Source of the DNA: Staphylococcus kloosii
Lineage (GTDB): Bacteria > Bacillota > Bacilli > Staphylococcales > Staphylococcaceae
Reading direction: 5' to 3'
Assembly (NCBI RefSeq): GCF_003019255.1
Contig: NZ_CP027846.1
Coordinates: 806,001-870,000, forward strand
DNA length: 64,000 bases
The position numbers and the translations under genes are program-made. Below are positions 1 to 8,552 of the stretch, piece by piece (positions within the stretch are counted from its first letter, which is position 1; each line of letters opens with the position of its first letter). The notes below the pieces were generated by a model that saw only the letters and a program-made list of their open reading frames with translations, was not told the origin of the DNA and searched no databases.

Positions 1-600
1 GTAGAAACAGCTAAACGCTTAGGCGTCGATACTTATGATGTATTGACACAAATTGCAAGTAGAGTGAAACCAGGTGCGGAAGGTCTTATCTTCCATCCTT
101 ATTTAGCAGGTGAGCGTGCGCCACTTTGGAACGCAGATGCCCGTGGTTCATTTTTCGGATTAACGCTATCACATAAAAAAGAACATATGATACGAGCTGC
201 ATTAGAAGGCGTATTATATAACCTTTATACAGTTTACTTAGCATTGATTGAAGTTATGAACGAAACACCAAGCACGATTAAAGCAACAGGTGGTTTTGCT
301 AAAAGTAAGGTTTGGCGTCAAATGATGGCAGATATCTTTGATACACACTTAAGCGTCCCTGAAAGTTATGAAAGTTCTTGTTTAGGAGCTTGTGTATTAG
401 GAATGAAAGCACTTGGCGAAATAGAAGATTTCTCAATTATTGAAGACATGGTTGGCACGACGAATGAACATGAACCTGATAAAGAGCAAGTACAAACTTA
501 TCAGCAATTGGTCTCAATATTTATTAATTTAAGCCGTTCTTTAGAAGAACGTTATGCTGAAATTGCAGATTTTCAACGTCAAAACATGACGACAGAGTAA
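1..600 (+). CDS. gntK: Gluconokinase, C-terminal part (gene runs off the left edge)
   Basis: The reading frame is open from base 1 to a TAA at 598-600, so only the C-terminal ~199 residues are in the window. The sequence matches the second (FGGY_C) lobe of FGGY sugar kinases: LAGERAPLWN, RAALEGVLYN, ATGGFAKSKVWRQMMADI and SSCLGACVLGMKALG. This enzyme phosphorylates gluconate to 6-phosphogluconate in the cytoplasm. The assignment to gluconate rather than xylulose or glycerol rests on the gluconate permease directly downstream. The usual gntR-gntK-gntP order implies the repressor gene lies just outside the window. Confidence 0.88.
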   Translation, partial: VETAKRLGVDTYDVLTQIASRVKPGAEGLIFHPYLAGERAPLWNADARGSFFGLTLSHKKEHMIRAALEGVLYNLYTVYLALIEVMNETPSTIKATGGFAKSKVWRQMMADIFDTHLSVPESYESSCLGACVLGMKALGEIEDFSIIEDMVGTTNEHEPDKEQVQTYQQLVSIFINLSRSLEERYAEIADFQRQNMTTE

Positions 601-611
601 AAGAGTTTATA

Positions 612-652
612 GAGAATAGGTGACACAATAACAGTGTCACCACGCTATTCTC
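612..652 (+). terminator. Hairpin after gluconokinase
   Basis: Two nested inverted repeats, GAGAATAG/CTATTCTC and GTGACAC/GTGTCAC, form a stable stem 12 bases after the gntK stop. There is no immediate T-run (a run of T follows ~20 bases later). It could therefore be an attenuating or processing hairpin between gntK and gntP rather than a full terminator. Confidence 0.5.
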
Positions 653-685
653 ATTAAGTTAGCAACAAATTTTTTTGGGAGTAAA

Positions 686-699
686 AGAAAGCGTTAACA
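686..699 (+). promoter_or_regulatory. cre site (CcpA operator) upstream of gntP
   Basis: AGAAAGCGTTAACA differs from the cre consensus TGWAARCGYTWNCW only at the first base. It sits 43 bases before the gntP start, so glucose repression of gluconate uptake is inferred. Confidence 0.65.
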
Positions 700-741
700 A
701 TTATAGAAAAAATAAATCGTTCTTCGAGAGGGGATTAACTT

Positions 742-2100
742 ATGTTTGAAACTATATGGCCACTTATTACCGTGGTAATTGGTATTGTATTTTTACTTGT
801 ACTTATTATCTTTTTGAAATTAAATACATTTATTTCTTTAATTATTACATCAATAGTTACAGCAATATTATTAGGTATGCCACTAGATAAAATACTCGAT
901 ACAGTGGAAAAAGGAATGGGCAGCACACTCGGTCACATCGCTTTAATTTTTGGCTTGGGCGCAATTTTAGGTAAATTACTAGCAGATGGTGGCGGTGCAA
1001 CTAGAATCGCTGATACATTAATTAATAAATTCGGACAAAAACATGTGCAATGGGCAATGCTAATTGCGGCATTCATTGTCGGTATTGCGTTATTCTTCGA
1101 AGTTGGATTAGTACTCTTAATTCCATTAGTGTTTACAATTGCCAAACGCGCTAATGTTTCTCAATTAAAACTTGGTTTACCAATGGTGACAGCACTTTCT
1201 GTTACACATGGTTTCCTACCACCACATCCAGGACCAGTTGTTATTGCTAAAGAATTACATGCAAACCTAGGTCATGTATTGTTATACGGTATTATTATTG
1301 CTATACCAGTAACGATTATTGCAGGACCAATTTTCAATAAAATGGCACAAAAACTTACACCTACTGCATATACAAGAGAAGGGGATATCTCAGCTTTAGG
1401 TGCACAACGAGAATTTAAAGTCAGTGAAATGCCAAGTTTCTTTATGAGTTTGATCACAGCTGTATTACCTGTGATTTTAATGTTAATTTCAACGATAGTA
1501 CAGTTAGTAACAGGACATGAAAAAGCTACAAATGGCTTTGAAGGTTTCATTTACTTTATAGGAACAGCAGGTACTGCTATGTTAGTTGCAGTTATCTTTG
1601 CAATGTTCTCAATGGGCGTTAAACAAGGGCGAAAAAATTCAGAAATTATGGATTCAGTATCAAATGCTATCTATCCAATCGGTATGATGATCTTAATCAT
1701 TGGTGGTGGCGGTACATTTAAAGAAGTACTTATTGATGGCGGTGTAGGTGATACAATTGCACACTTATTCAAAGGTACAGAAATGTCACCAATATTATTA
1801 GCATGGATTGTAGCGTCAGTATTGCGTATTGCATTAGGTTCAGCTACAGTTGCAGCAATCTCTACGACAGGAATCGTATTACCATTGTTACAACATTCAG
1901 ACGTTAATATAGCACTCGTCGTATTAGCTATTGGTGCCGGAAGTGTTATCTTGTCACATGTTAATGATGCAGGATTTTGGATGTTTAAAGAGTATTTTGG
2001 TTTAACTGTAAAAGAAACATTTTTAACTTGGTCTTTATTAGAGACTATTATTTCTGTATCAGGTATTATCTTCATTTTATTCTTAAGCTTATTCGTTTAG
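742..2100 (+). CDS. gntP: Gluconate permease (GntP family)
   Basis: This 452-residue polytopic membrane protein has about twelve hydrophobic segments spread evenly and the length typical of GntP-family gluconate:H+ symporters. Family-like stretches include FGLGAILGKLLADGGGATRIA, HGFLPPHPGPVVIA and SHVNDAGFWMFKEYFGL. The ATG at 742 follows GAGAGGGGAT at a good distance. It lies directly downstream of gluconokinase, so the pair imports gluconate and phosphorylates it into the pentose phosphate pathway. A cre site in the gap suggests CcpA control. A rho-independent terminator follows at 2240. Confidence 0.93.
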   Translation: MFETIWPLITVVIGIVFLLVLIIFLKLNTFISLIITSIVTAILLGMPLDKILDTVEKGMGSTLGHIALIFGLGAILGKLLADGGGATRIADTLINKFGQKHVQWAMLIAAFIVGIALFFEVGLVLLIPLVFTIAKRANVSQLKLGLPMVTALSVTHGFLPPHPGPVVIAKELHANLGHVLLYGIIIAIPVTIIAGPIFNKMAQKLTPTAYTREGDISALGAQREFKVSEMPSFFMSLITAVLPVILMLISTIVQLVTGHEKATNGFEGFIYFIGTAGTAMLVAVIFAMFSMGVKQGRKNSEIMDSVSNAIYPIGMMILIIGGGGTFKEVLIDGGVGDTIAHLFKGTEMSPILLAWIVASVLRIALGSATVAAISTTGIVLPLLQHSDVNIALVVLAIGAGSVILSHVNDAGFWMFKEYFGLTVKETFLTWSLLETIISVSGIIFILFLSLFV

Positions 2101-2239
2101 ACAAAACTATTATATAATAAAAGAAATGTATTTTATTGCGAAAATATAGAATATAATTGTAAAATAGAAGAGCACTTATTACATATATGTGCACATCTAT
2201 TAGTCTTATAAATATTGTATTATGTTACGCATAGTGCAG

Positions 2240-2268
2240 AGCCCTAACACAATCTGTTAGGGCTTTTA
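2240..2268 (+). terminator. Rho-independent terminator after gntP
   Basis: AGCCCTAACA and TGTTAGGGCT form a perfect 10-bp stem with a 5-base loop, followed by TTTTATTTAT. Confidence 0.88.
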
Positions 2269-2327
2269 TTTATAATGACACAGTATTAATCATTTTAGTT
2301 ATAATTGATTAAAAGAAGGTGATTTAT

Positions 2328-3542
2328 ATGGAATATAGCCAACTAGATTTACTGAAAGCACATGCACAAGAGTTGTTAGGGATAAACTTAGAGGGAATAA
2401 CAATTTCAAATTTATCTCGTATTACGCAATTATTAATTTCACCATTTACTAATATTAAAAGTAAAAAATTCAATACTACGTTAAAAGAATTTTTAAGCAA
2501 TATGTCTAGCGAAACAATTTATCATTATTGTAACCAGTTTGGGGTTAACTACTTCATTTTTAAGTACAATAAAACGCAAGAATTGTTTGTTTTGGGTCCA
2601 TATTTAGAACAGAGACCGAATGAACAACAATGTAGAGCATTACTAAATCATAATAATATTAGTATGAGTAGACTTAATGTCTTAAAGCAATACTTTATGA
2701 AGATACCGTTATGCAGTCATAGTAAAGTAAAAAAGATGTGCAGATTAGCAATCAAATTTATTAAAGATAGAAATTACATTTATGATATAGCAGCTATAGA
2801 TTTTAACTTTCATCTAGATCAAGAAAATTACGCAACGAAAGAGTTACAAACACAATATGTAGATATGGATATTAAAGCACGCTATGACATTGAAAACAGT
2901 CTATTAATTGCTGTAGAAAATGGTGATGTTAATGAAGCGGTAGAGTTATTAAGTACTATGTACGCTAAAGTAGTAGGTTTAAAACGTCTACAAGATGAAG
3001 TGCAAAATGCTAAATATAAATCATTTATCATTAATGTGTTGTGTCGAAAAGCTGTAGAACGAGCAGGGGTGGCATTAGTAACGATTGATGCATTATCTAC
3101 GAAATATGCTGCTATAATCGATAGCACGACGAGTTATGAAAATATGTACGACGTAACACAAGCAATGATTATAGATTATGCACAAGCCGCTTTAAAAATT
3201 AAAGCGACATTATATAGTCCTAAAATTAATAAAGTAGTGCAGTATATCGAATTGAACTTAATGAATGAACTGAATTTAAGACAGATAGCTGCTTATGTCG
3301 ATCTAGCTCCGGCATATTTATCGCGTGTTTTTAATCAGGAAATTGGTATGTCATTAGCGCAATATATAACAGAAATGCGCATGGCGAAGGCAAGTGAGTT
3401 GTTAATGAGAACGTCATTAACTGTGCAAACAATATCTGAACAAATCGGATTTAAACAAATGAGCTATTTTAGCCAAAAATTCAAACAACATTTTGAAATG
3501 ACCCCATTACAATATCGCAATAAATACCAAAAATTTGTATAA
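2328..3542 (+). CDS. AraC-family transcriptional regulator
   Basis: This is a 404-residue protein whose last ~100 residues form a double helix-turn-helix AraC domain: LRQIAAYVDLAPAYLSRVFN, then TVQTISEQIGFKQMSYFSQ and the closing FEMTPLQYR. The first ~300 residues resemble no domain I can name and probably sense a ligand. I chose the ATG at 2328 because AGAAGGTGAT sits just upstream; an in-frame GTG lies at 2319 inside that RBS. It stands alone between the gluconate and glucuronide genes, on the same strand as both. Control of the glucuronide operon downstream is plausible from position but not shown. Confidence 0.85.
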   Translation: MEYSQLDLLKAHAQELLGINLEGITISNLSRITQLLISPFTNIKSKKFNTTLKEFLSNMSSETIYHYCNQFGVNYFIFKYNKTQELFVLGPYLEQRPNEQQCRALLNHNNISMSRLNVLKQYFMKIPLCSHSKVKKMCRLAIKFIKDRNYIYDIAAIDFNFHLDQENYATKELQTQYVDMDIKARYDIENSLLIAVENGDVNEAVELLSTMYAKVVGLKRLQDEVQNAKYKSFIINVLCRKAVERAGVALVTIDALSTKYAAIIDSTTSYENMYDVTQAMIIDYAQAALKIKATLYSPKINKVVQYIELNLMNELNLRQIAAYVDLAPAYLSRVFNQEIGMSLAQYITEMRMAKASELLMRTSLTVQTISEQIGFKQMSYFSQKFKQHFEMTPLQYRNKYQKFV

Positions 3543-3784
3543 ATAGTGTGTATTTTATGACCGTGAAGAGACTAAATCACCAAATATGTAAATAAATTAC
3601 TAATTTAGTAAATAAAATAATAAAATAGCATCTAAAATTTTAAATATTTAGTCGTTTCGATATTAAATTAATGTGAAAGTAGAAATCTGAATTAATTATC
3701 GTGCATTAATTAACGATTTTGAAAAACACTATACATTAAGCGATTTGATGACAGTTCAATCTGTCGTAGTGATATAAAAAGTTA
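3543..3784. other. AT-rich intergenic stretch
   Basis: This is the first part of a 425-base gap. I see no ORF with a ribosome binding site, no clear hairpin with a T-tract and no recognisable RNA. The informative part of the gap begins with the palindrome at 3785. Confidence 0.5.
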
Positions 3785-3818
3785 AATCACAAAATAACAA
3801 CGTTGTTATTTTGTGATT
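3785..3818. promoter_or_regulatory. Perfect 34-bp palindrome abutting the glucuronide promoter
   Basis: The 17 bases at 3785-3801 (AATCACAAAATAACAAC) are the exact reverse complement of 3802-3818, with no spacer. The right arm ends on the first two bases of the -35 element TTGACT at 3817. It could be a large operator for the AraC protein or another regulator. It could instead form a cruciform or hairpin terminator for the araC transcript, although only a mixed T-rich stretch follows. Confidence 0.7.
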
Positions 3819-3844
3819 GACTGTCTTATTTTTCAAAATATAAT
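3817..3844 (+). promoter_or_regulatory. Promoter for glucuronide transporter/beta-glucuronidase operon
   Basis: A -35 TTGACT (5/6) and a -10 TATAAT (6/6) are separated by 16 bp. This is one of the best SigA-type matches in the window. Confidence 0.7.
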
Positions 3845-3903
3845 GGTATTTAAAGGGGGAGGAAAAATAAAACAACACCAATATAAAAATTTTTAAGCAA
3901 AAA

Positions 3904-3917
3904 AGAAAGCGTTTTCA
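3904..3917 (+). promoter_or_regulatory. cre site in the glucuronide operon leader
   Basis: AGAAAGCGTTTTCA matches the cre consensus at all but the first base. It lies ~60 bases downstream of the -10 element, in the untranslated leader, where CcpA would act as a roadblock. Confidence 0.68.
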
Positions 3918-3967
3918 ATAAAGTTTTAACTTTAAGTGTTGTTTTTTAGTTAACAAGGGGTGAGATT

Positions 3968-5371
3968 ATGGTTGTTGCAAAGTTAAAATCTGAAAATAGA
4001 AGATTACGTACATTTAAAGAAATCCAAGCACCTAAACTAAAATTTAGAGAAAAACTTTCTTACGGTTTTGGTGATTTAGGAAATGGCATGATGTTTGATA
4101 TGGGTCAAATATACTTGCTTAAATTTTTTACAGATATTTTAGGGATTTCAAGTGTTTATGGTGGGTTAGTCTTCTTCCTTTCTAAAATATTTGATGCTTT
4201 TTTCGACACTGGTGTTGGTGCCTATGTTGATAATAGGAAAAACATTGGGAGTAAAGGTAAGTTTAGACCTTTCATACTATACGGTTCAATACCACTAGCC
4301 TTATTTACGGTATTAACTTTTATTTCACCAGATTTAAGTTATACAGGAAAAGTAGTATGGGCATTTACAACATACATATTGTTTAATTTTGCCTATTCTG
4401 TAGTGAACATTCCTTATGGTTCATTATCGGCGGCGATGACATTAAACGCTGATGATCGTACGCAATTATCTGTATTTCGTAACTTAGGTTCACAAGGGGC
4501 ATTGTTTATCGCTGGTATTGTAGTTATTCCTATGGTTAATGCTTTTCCAAACCATGCGGTGGGTTATCCATTTGCTGTTGGACTACTTGGTATTGCCGGT
4601 GTTGTTTTCCATATGATTTGTTATAAAGGTACAAAAGAACGTCACGTTATCGAACAACCTAAAACAAAAAATATTGGTCGCAAAGCCTTTAAAGAATTAT
4701 TTAAAAATTTACCGTTTATTATTTTAGTTATCTATACATTGCTCACTATTACGGCACAATTTTTAAAACAACAAGTGCAACTGTATTACTTCCAATACGT
4801 TCTTGATTCACCAAATCTGGTAAGTATTGTTAGTACATTGAACTTTATCGTATTAATACCAGGTTTAATTTTAACGACGTTCTTAAGTAAAAAATTCGGT
4901 AAGAAAATGACGGCTATTATTGGCGTAACTGCATTCTTTGTTTTTGAATTTTTAAACTTCGTAGTATTCGGTGGTAACTTAAAATCATTCTTGGTAGTAA
5001 ATACATTATCTAATATGAGTTTGGTTATACCTACTACTGTTTGTTGGGCTTTTATTGCCGACGTAGTTGAATATCAACAGTGGAAAACAGGTATTCGCTC
5101 AGAAGGTATTATTTATTCAAGTTATAGTTTCACAAGAAAGATTACGCAAGCATTAGCTGGTTTGATTTCAGGTTCCGCATTAACATTAGTAGGATATCAA
5201 CCCAATGTGCAACAAACGGCATCTACAATATTTGGTATGAAATTCATCTTCTTTGCAGTGCCTGGAATAGCTACACTTATTGGCATGGTAATATTCTTAA
5301 TATTTTATCCTTTAACAGATAAACGACATAATCAAATCGTTAAAGAGTTAGCTTTACGTGAAGAAATATAA
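3968..5371 (+). CDS. GPH-family sugar (glucuronide) : cation symporter
   Basis: This 467-residue membrane transporter has about twelve hydrophobic segments and GPH (glycoside-pentoside-hexuronide) family features: KLSYGFGDLGNGMMFDMGQ near the N-terminus, DAFFDTGVGAYVDN, FRPFILYGSIPLA, and FIADVVEYQQWKTGIRSEGI in the second half. The start at 3968 follows AAGGGGTGAG. Its gene ends 25 bases before the beta-glucuronidase start, so the two form an operon. The substrate is most likely a glucuronide, by analogy with GusB/UidB and from the neighbour, but family members also move pentosides and galactosides. Confidence 0.88.
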   Translation: MVVAKLKSENRRLRTFKEIQAPKLKFREKLSYGFGDLGNGMMFDMGQIYLLKFFTDILGISSVYGGLVFFLSKIFDAFFDTGVGAYVDNRKNIGSKGKFRPFILYGSIPLALFTVLTFISPDLSYTGKVVWAFTTYILFNFAYSVVNIPYGSLSAAMTLNADDRTQLSVFRNLGSQGALFIAGIVVIPMVNAFPNHAVGYPFAVGLLGIAGVVFHMICYKGTKERHVIEQPKTKNIGRKAFKELFKNLPFIILVIYTLLTITAQFLKQQVQLYYFQYVLDSPNLVSIVSTLNFIVLIPGLILTTFLSKKFGKKMTAIIGVTAFFVFEFLNFVVFGGNLKSFLVVNTLSNMSLVIPTTVCWAFIADVVEYQQWKTGIRSEGIIYSSYSFTRKITQALAGLISGSALTLVGYQPNVQQTASTIFGMKFIFFAVPGIATLIGMVIFLIFYPLTDKRHNQIVKELALREEI

Positions 5372-5396
5372 TTTTAAAATTGAAAGGGGCTTTATT

Positions 5397-7187
5397 ATGT
5401 TATATCCAATCACAAATGAACATAGAAGTATTATAGATTTAAACGGACTTTGGAGCTTTAAATTAGAAAATGTAGGTGATGTGATCGATGCGACGAAACC
5501 ATTAGTTACAAACCAAGTGATGGCTGTACCCGGTTCTTACAACGAACAAGGCGTTACTAAAGAAATTCGTAATCACGTAGGTAATGTATGGTATGAGCGA
5601 GAGTTTACAATTCCTAAAGTATTGAAAGACGAACGTGTAGTTTTACGTTTTGGTTCAGCGACACATCAAGCTACTGTATACATTGATGGCGTTGAAGTTA
5701 CTTCACATAAAGGTGGCTTCTTACCATTTGAAGTAGCATTAGATGAACAATTTTCACATGGTACGCACCGTTTAACTGTGTGTGTAAACAATATTTTAGA
5801 CGAAACGACGTTACCTGTAGGTCTTTATTCTGAATCAACTGACAAAAATGGTGACACAGTGAGAAAAAATGAGCCAAACTTTGACTTCTTTAATTACGCT
5901 GGACTACATCGACCAGTCAAAATCTATACAACACCGCAAACGCATATTGAAGATATTACAGTCGTACCAGAAGTATTTCCTTCATATGCTAATGTGAATT
6001 ACCAAGTAGAAACGAATGCACAAAGCGATGTACAAGTAAGACTACTAGACGCAGAACAAAACGTCGTTGCAAAAACTACTGGCGCTGAAGGCACAATTGA
6101 AGTTCAATCGCCACATTTATGGCAACCATTAAATGCTTATCTTTATAATTTAGAAGTCAGTTTAGTAGATAATGGTGAAGTTGTGGATCAATACACTGAA
6201 AGATTTGGTATTCGTTCAGTCGAAGTCAAAGATGGACAATTTTTAATCAATAATGAACCGTTTTACTTCAAAGGGTTTGGTAAACATGAAGATACTTACT
6301 ATAATGGCAGAGGTATGAATGAAGTAGCAAATGTGATGGACTTTAACTTAATTAAATGGATTGGTGGTAATTCATTTAGAACTTCACACTATCCATACTC
6401 TGAGGAAATGATGCGTTTAGCAGATGAACAAGGGTTAGTTGTCATAGATGAAACGACGGCAGTAGGCGTGCATTTAAACTTTAATGCTGTATTAGATGGT
6501 ACGAATGAACGTGATACGTTTAAAGAAATTGGTACACAAGAAGCTCATGAAAGTGTTATTAAAGAATTAATAGCTAGAGATAAAAACTATGCATGTGTTG
6601 TAATGTGGTCTGTTGCAAATGAACCAGCTTCCATGGAAGAAGGTGCGAAAGAGTACTTCGAACCACTTGTAAACTTAGCGCGTGAGTGTGATCCGCAAAA
6701 TAGACCAGTTACTATCGTGACATTATTGACAGCTCAACCAGATAATTGTTTAGTACAAGATTTAGTAGATGTATTGTGCCTTAATCGTTATTACGGCTGG
6801 TATACACAAACAGCAGATTTAGATGCCGCTAAAACAGCATTAGCTAATGAAATGGATGAATGGGGACGTAAGCAACCTAACAAACCAATTATGTTCACGG
6901 AATATGGTGCAGATACTGTTGCTGGTTTACATGCTACGGACGATATTTTATTCACAGAAGAATATCAAGTACGTTATTATGAAGCAAACCATGAAGTTGT
7001 AGATAAGTATCCACAGTTTATCGGTGAACATACATGGAACTTTGCAGATTTCGAAACAAGTAATGGTTTAATCCGTGTTCAAGGTAATAGAAAAGGTATC
7101 TTTACTCGTGAACGTCGACCTAAAGCAGTTGCACATTACTTCAAAAAACGTTGGGAAAATATTCCAGATTTCGGTTATAAAAGTTAA
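5397..7187 (+). CDS. uidA: Beta-glucuronidase (GH2)
   Basis: This 596-residue protein has the GH2 order: sugar-binding jelly roll, immunoglobulin-like middle domain and TIM-barrel C-terminal half. The acid/base glutamate is E409 in WSVANEPAS and the nucleophile is E502 in MFTEYGADT. These lie almost exactly where E. coli GusA has E413 and E504. GGNSFRTSHYPYSEE and the late WNFADFETSNGLIRVQGNRKG also fit beta-glucuronidases rather than beta-galactosidases. I start at the ATG at 5397 because GAAAGGGGC precedes it; the in-frame GTG at 5358 would overlap the transporter gene. No signal peptide is visible, so it hydrolyses imported glucuronides in the cytoplasm. Confidence 0.92.
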   Translation: MLYPITNEHRSIIDLNGLWSFKLENVGDVIDATKPLVTNQVMAVPGSYNEQGVTKEIRNHVGNVWYEREFTIPKVLKDERVVLRFGSATHQATVYIDGVEVTSHKGGFLPFEVALDEQFSHGTHRLTVCVNNILDETTLPVGLYSESTDKNGDTVRKNEPNFDFFNYAGLHRPVKIYTTPQTHIEDITVVPEVFPSYANVNYQVETNAQSDVQVRLLDAEQNVVAKTTGAEGTIEVQSPHLWQPLNAYLYNLEVSLVDNGEVVDQYTERFGIRSVEVKDGQFLINNEPFYFKGFGKHEDTYYNGRGMNEVANVMDFNLIKWIGGNSFRTSHYPYSEEMMRLADEQGLVVIDETTAVGVHLNFNAVLDGTNERDTFKEIGTQEAHESVIKELIARDKNYACVVMWSVANEPASMEEGAKEYFEPLVNLARECDPQNRPVTIVTLLTAQPDNCLVQDLVDVLCLNRYYGWYTQTADLDAAKTALANEMDEWGRKQPNKPIMFTEYGADTVAGLHATDDILFTEEYQVRYYEANHEVVDKYPQFIGEHTWNFADFETSNGLIRVQGNRKGIFTRERRPKAVAHYFKKRWENIPDFGYKS

Positions 7188-7214
7188 TATGTATTTGCGC
7201 AAAAGATAAAAATA

Positions 7215-7250
7215 AACGTCAATTTCTATATCATTAGAAATTGACGTTTT
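7215..7250. terminator. Bidirectional terminator between convergent genes
   Basis: AACGTCAATTTCTA and TAGAAATTGACGTT pair perfectly (14 bp). T-rich sequence follows on both strands. Confidence 0.85.
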
Positions 7251-7256
7251 CTGCAT

Positions 7257-7526
7257 TTATACATAGGCTTTAAAATTATGTTTAACTTCATTATATTCAT
7301 ATAAAGAATTATACATACGCATACGAATATGGTCTTCAGAAGCAAATGGTATACGAATATGGTCGTTTTTATTTACAAATATACGAAATTCACGTTCAAG
7401 AGATTGTCGTTGTTCGAGTGGTAAATCAATCCATTCTTGTTCAGTGAAAAGTGCGTTGAAATAAAATTCAAATGATGTACGACCTTTTTGTTCGCGTAAT
7501 TCAGCAATTCTATCTTCAAAGTTCAT
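7257..7526 (-). CDS. Small conserved-looking protein, function unknown
   Basis: This is an 89-residue soluble protein with an excellent ribosome binding site (AAGGGGGTATCCTT before the ATG). It is acidic to neutral, with a repeated pattern of charged and aromatic residues (EFYFNALFTEQEWIDLP, then HIRIPFASEDHIRMRMYN) and no signal peptide or membrane segment. I recognise no domain. It stands alone, converging on uidA. Confidence 0.72.
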   Translation of the reverse strand: MNFEDRIAELREQKGRTSFEFYFNALFTEQEWIDLPLEQRQSLEREFRIFVNKNDHIRIPFASEDHIRMRMYNSLYEYNEVKHNFKAYV

Positions 7527-7682
7527 AAGGATACCCCCTTATTTTTAGTATCTTATTTATTACTTTATTACTAAATTGTGCAATTTACAAGTAACGAAAG
7601 TGTTGATGGTTCTTAATTAATGATTGCAGCAGTGAATATGTGGTAGGGTTAAAATAGTAAAGTAGAATAGGGAGGTAAAATA

Positions 7683-8384
7683 ATGAACTTAAATGGTAAA
7701 GTAGCTGTGATAACTGGTGCTAGTAGTGGTATTGGAGCTGGCATTGCTCAAGCATTTGCACAGCAACAGATGAATGTCGTATTAGGCGGCCGAAATGAAC
7801 AACGTCTTAAAGAAGTAGCATCAAGCATCCAAGAAGATACACAAGTACAAGTGCGTACATTTGTCGTTGATGTTACTAAAAATGACGAGGTAAATAATTT
7901 AGTGAATTTTGCCCAAGAACAATTTGGTAAAATTGATGTTTTAGTTAATAGTGCCGGCCAAATGTTGTCATCAGCAGTAACAGATGGCGATGTCGATGCT
8001 TGGGATACGATGTTAGACGTCAATGTTAAAGGAATGCTTTATGGCATAAATGCTGTGTTGCCTAAGTTTTTAGCACAATCTTCAGGTCACATTATTAATA
8101 TTGCTTCTATTTCAGGTTTTGAAGTAACTAAACAAAGTACGTTATACAGTATGACAAAAACTGCTGTGCACACGTTAACACAAGGTTTAGAAAAAGAACT
8201 GGCTAAGACAGGCGTTAGAGCAACAAGCATTTCACCAGGTATGGTAGAAACTTCAATGACAGAAAGTACAGATTGGGGCGGACGTAAAAAATTAGAGCCT
8301 AAAGATATTGCTGAAGCGGCAATATATGCGCTACAACAACCCGCACATGTAAATGTAAATGAAGTTACGGTACGACCAGTCTAA
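7683..8384 (+). CDS. SDR-family NAD(P)-dependent oxidoreductase
   Basis: This 233-residue classical short-chain dehydrogenase has a nucleotide-binding TGASSGIG at residues 11-18, an NSAG motif, and the catalytic pair Y155 and K159 in YSMTK. ISPGMVET marks the usual substrate/cofactor loop. The RBS is GGGAGG, 7 bases before the ATG. The substrate cannot be told from the sequence. It resembles the YdfG/serine-dehydrogenase-like group of general staphylococcal SDRs. It is monocistronic, ending just before a dispersed repeat that converges with the his operon. Confidence 0.88.
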   Translation: MNLNGKVAVITGASSGIGAGIAQAFAQQQMNVVLGGRNEQRLKEVASSIQEDTQVQVRTFVVDVTKNDEVNNLVNFAQEQFGKIDVLVNSAGQMLSSAVTDGDVDAWDTMLDVNVKGMLYGINAVLPKFLAQSSGHIINIASISGFEVTKQSTLYSMTKTAVHTLTQGLEKELAKTGVRATSISPGMVETSMTESTDWGGRKKLEPKDIAEAAIYALQQPAHVNVNEVTVRPV

Positions 8385-8389
8385 AAAAG

Positions 8390-8545
8390 AGAGCAGGACA
8401 AAAATCTTATTTTGATAAGAAGGTTTTGTAGTCCCATCACGCCAAGGATGACTATATTTGAAAGCAGCTTGGTATAAGCACAATTTAAATTCAGTCATCT
8501 ACTGCCAATAAAAAAATGAGCCTGAAGACATTATGTCTCAGGCTC
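8390..8545 (+). repeat. Dispersed intergenic repeat, copy A (inverted copy at 24246-24409)
   Basis: The order is GAGCAGGACAAAAATC, AAGGTTTTGTAGTCCCA, a GATGACTA...TTCAGTCATC inverted pair, ACTGCCAATA and a terminal TGAGCCTGAAGACA...TGTCTCAGGCTC hairpin. The reverse complement of 24246-24409 reads in the same order with scattered differences. The terminal hairpin doubles as the his operon terminator. Confidence 0.85.
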
Positions 8546-8546
8546 T
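8511..8546 (-). terminator. his operon terminator
   Basis: On the minus strand, GAGCCTGAGACA pairs with TGTCTTCAGGCTC and is followed by ATTTTTTTATT. It is the end piece of repeat copy A. Confidence 0.85.
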
Positions 8547-8552
8547 TCATCG

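Noticed and set aside
1671..2075. 134-codon open frame antisense to gntP
   Set aside because: Shadow of the membrane protein gene: no RBS and no recognisable domain.
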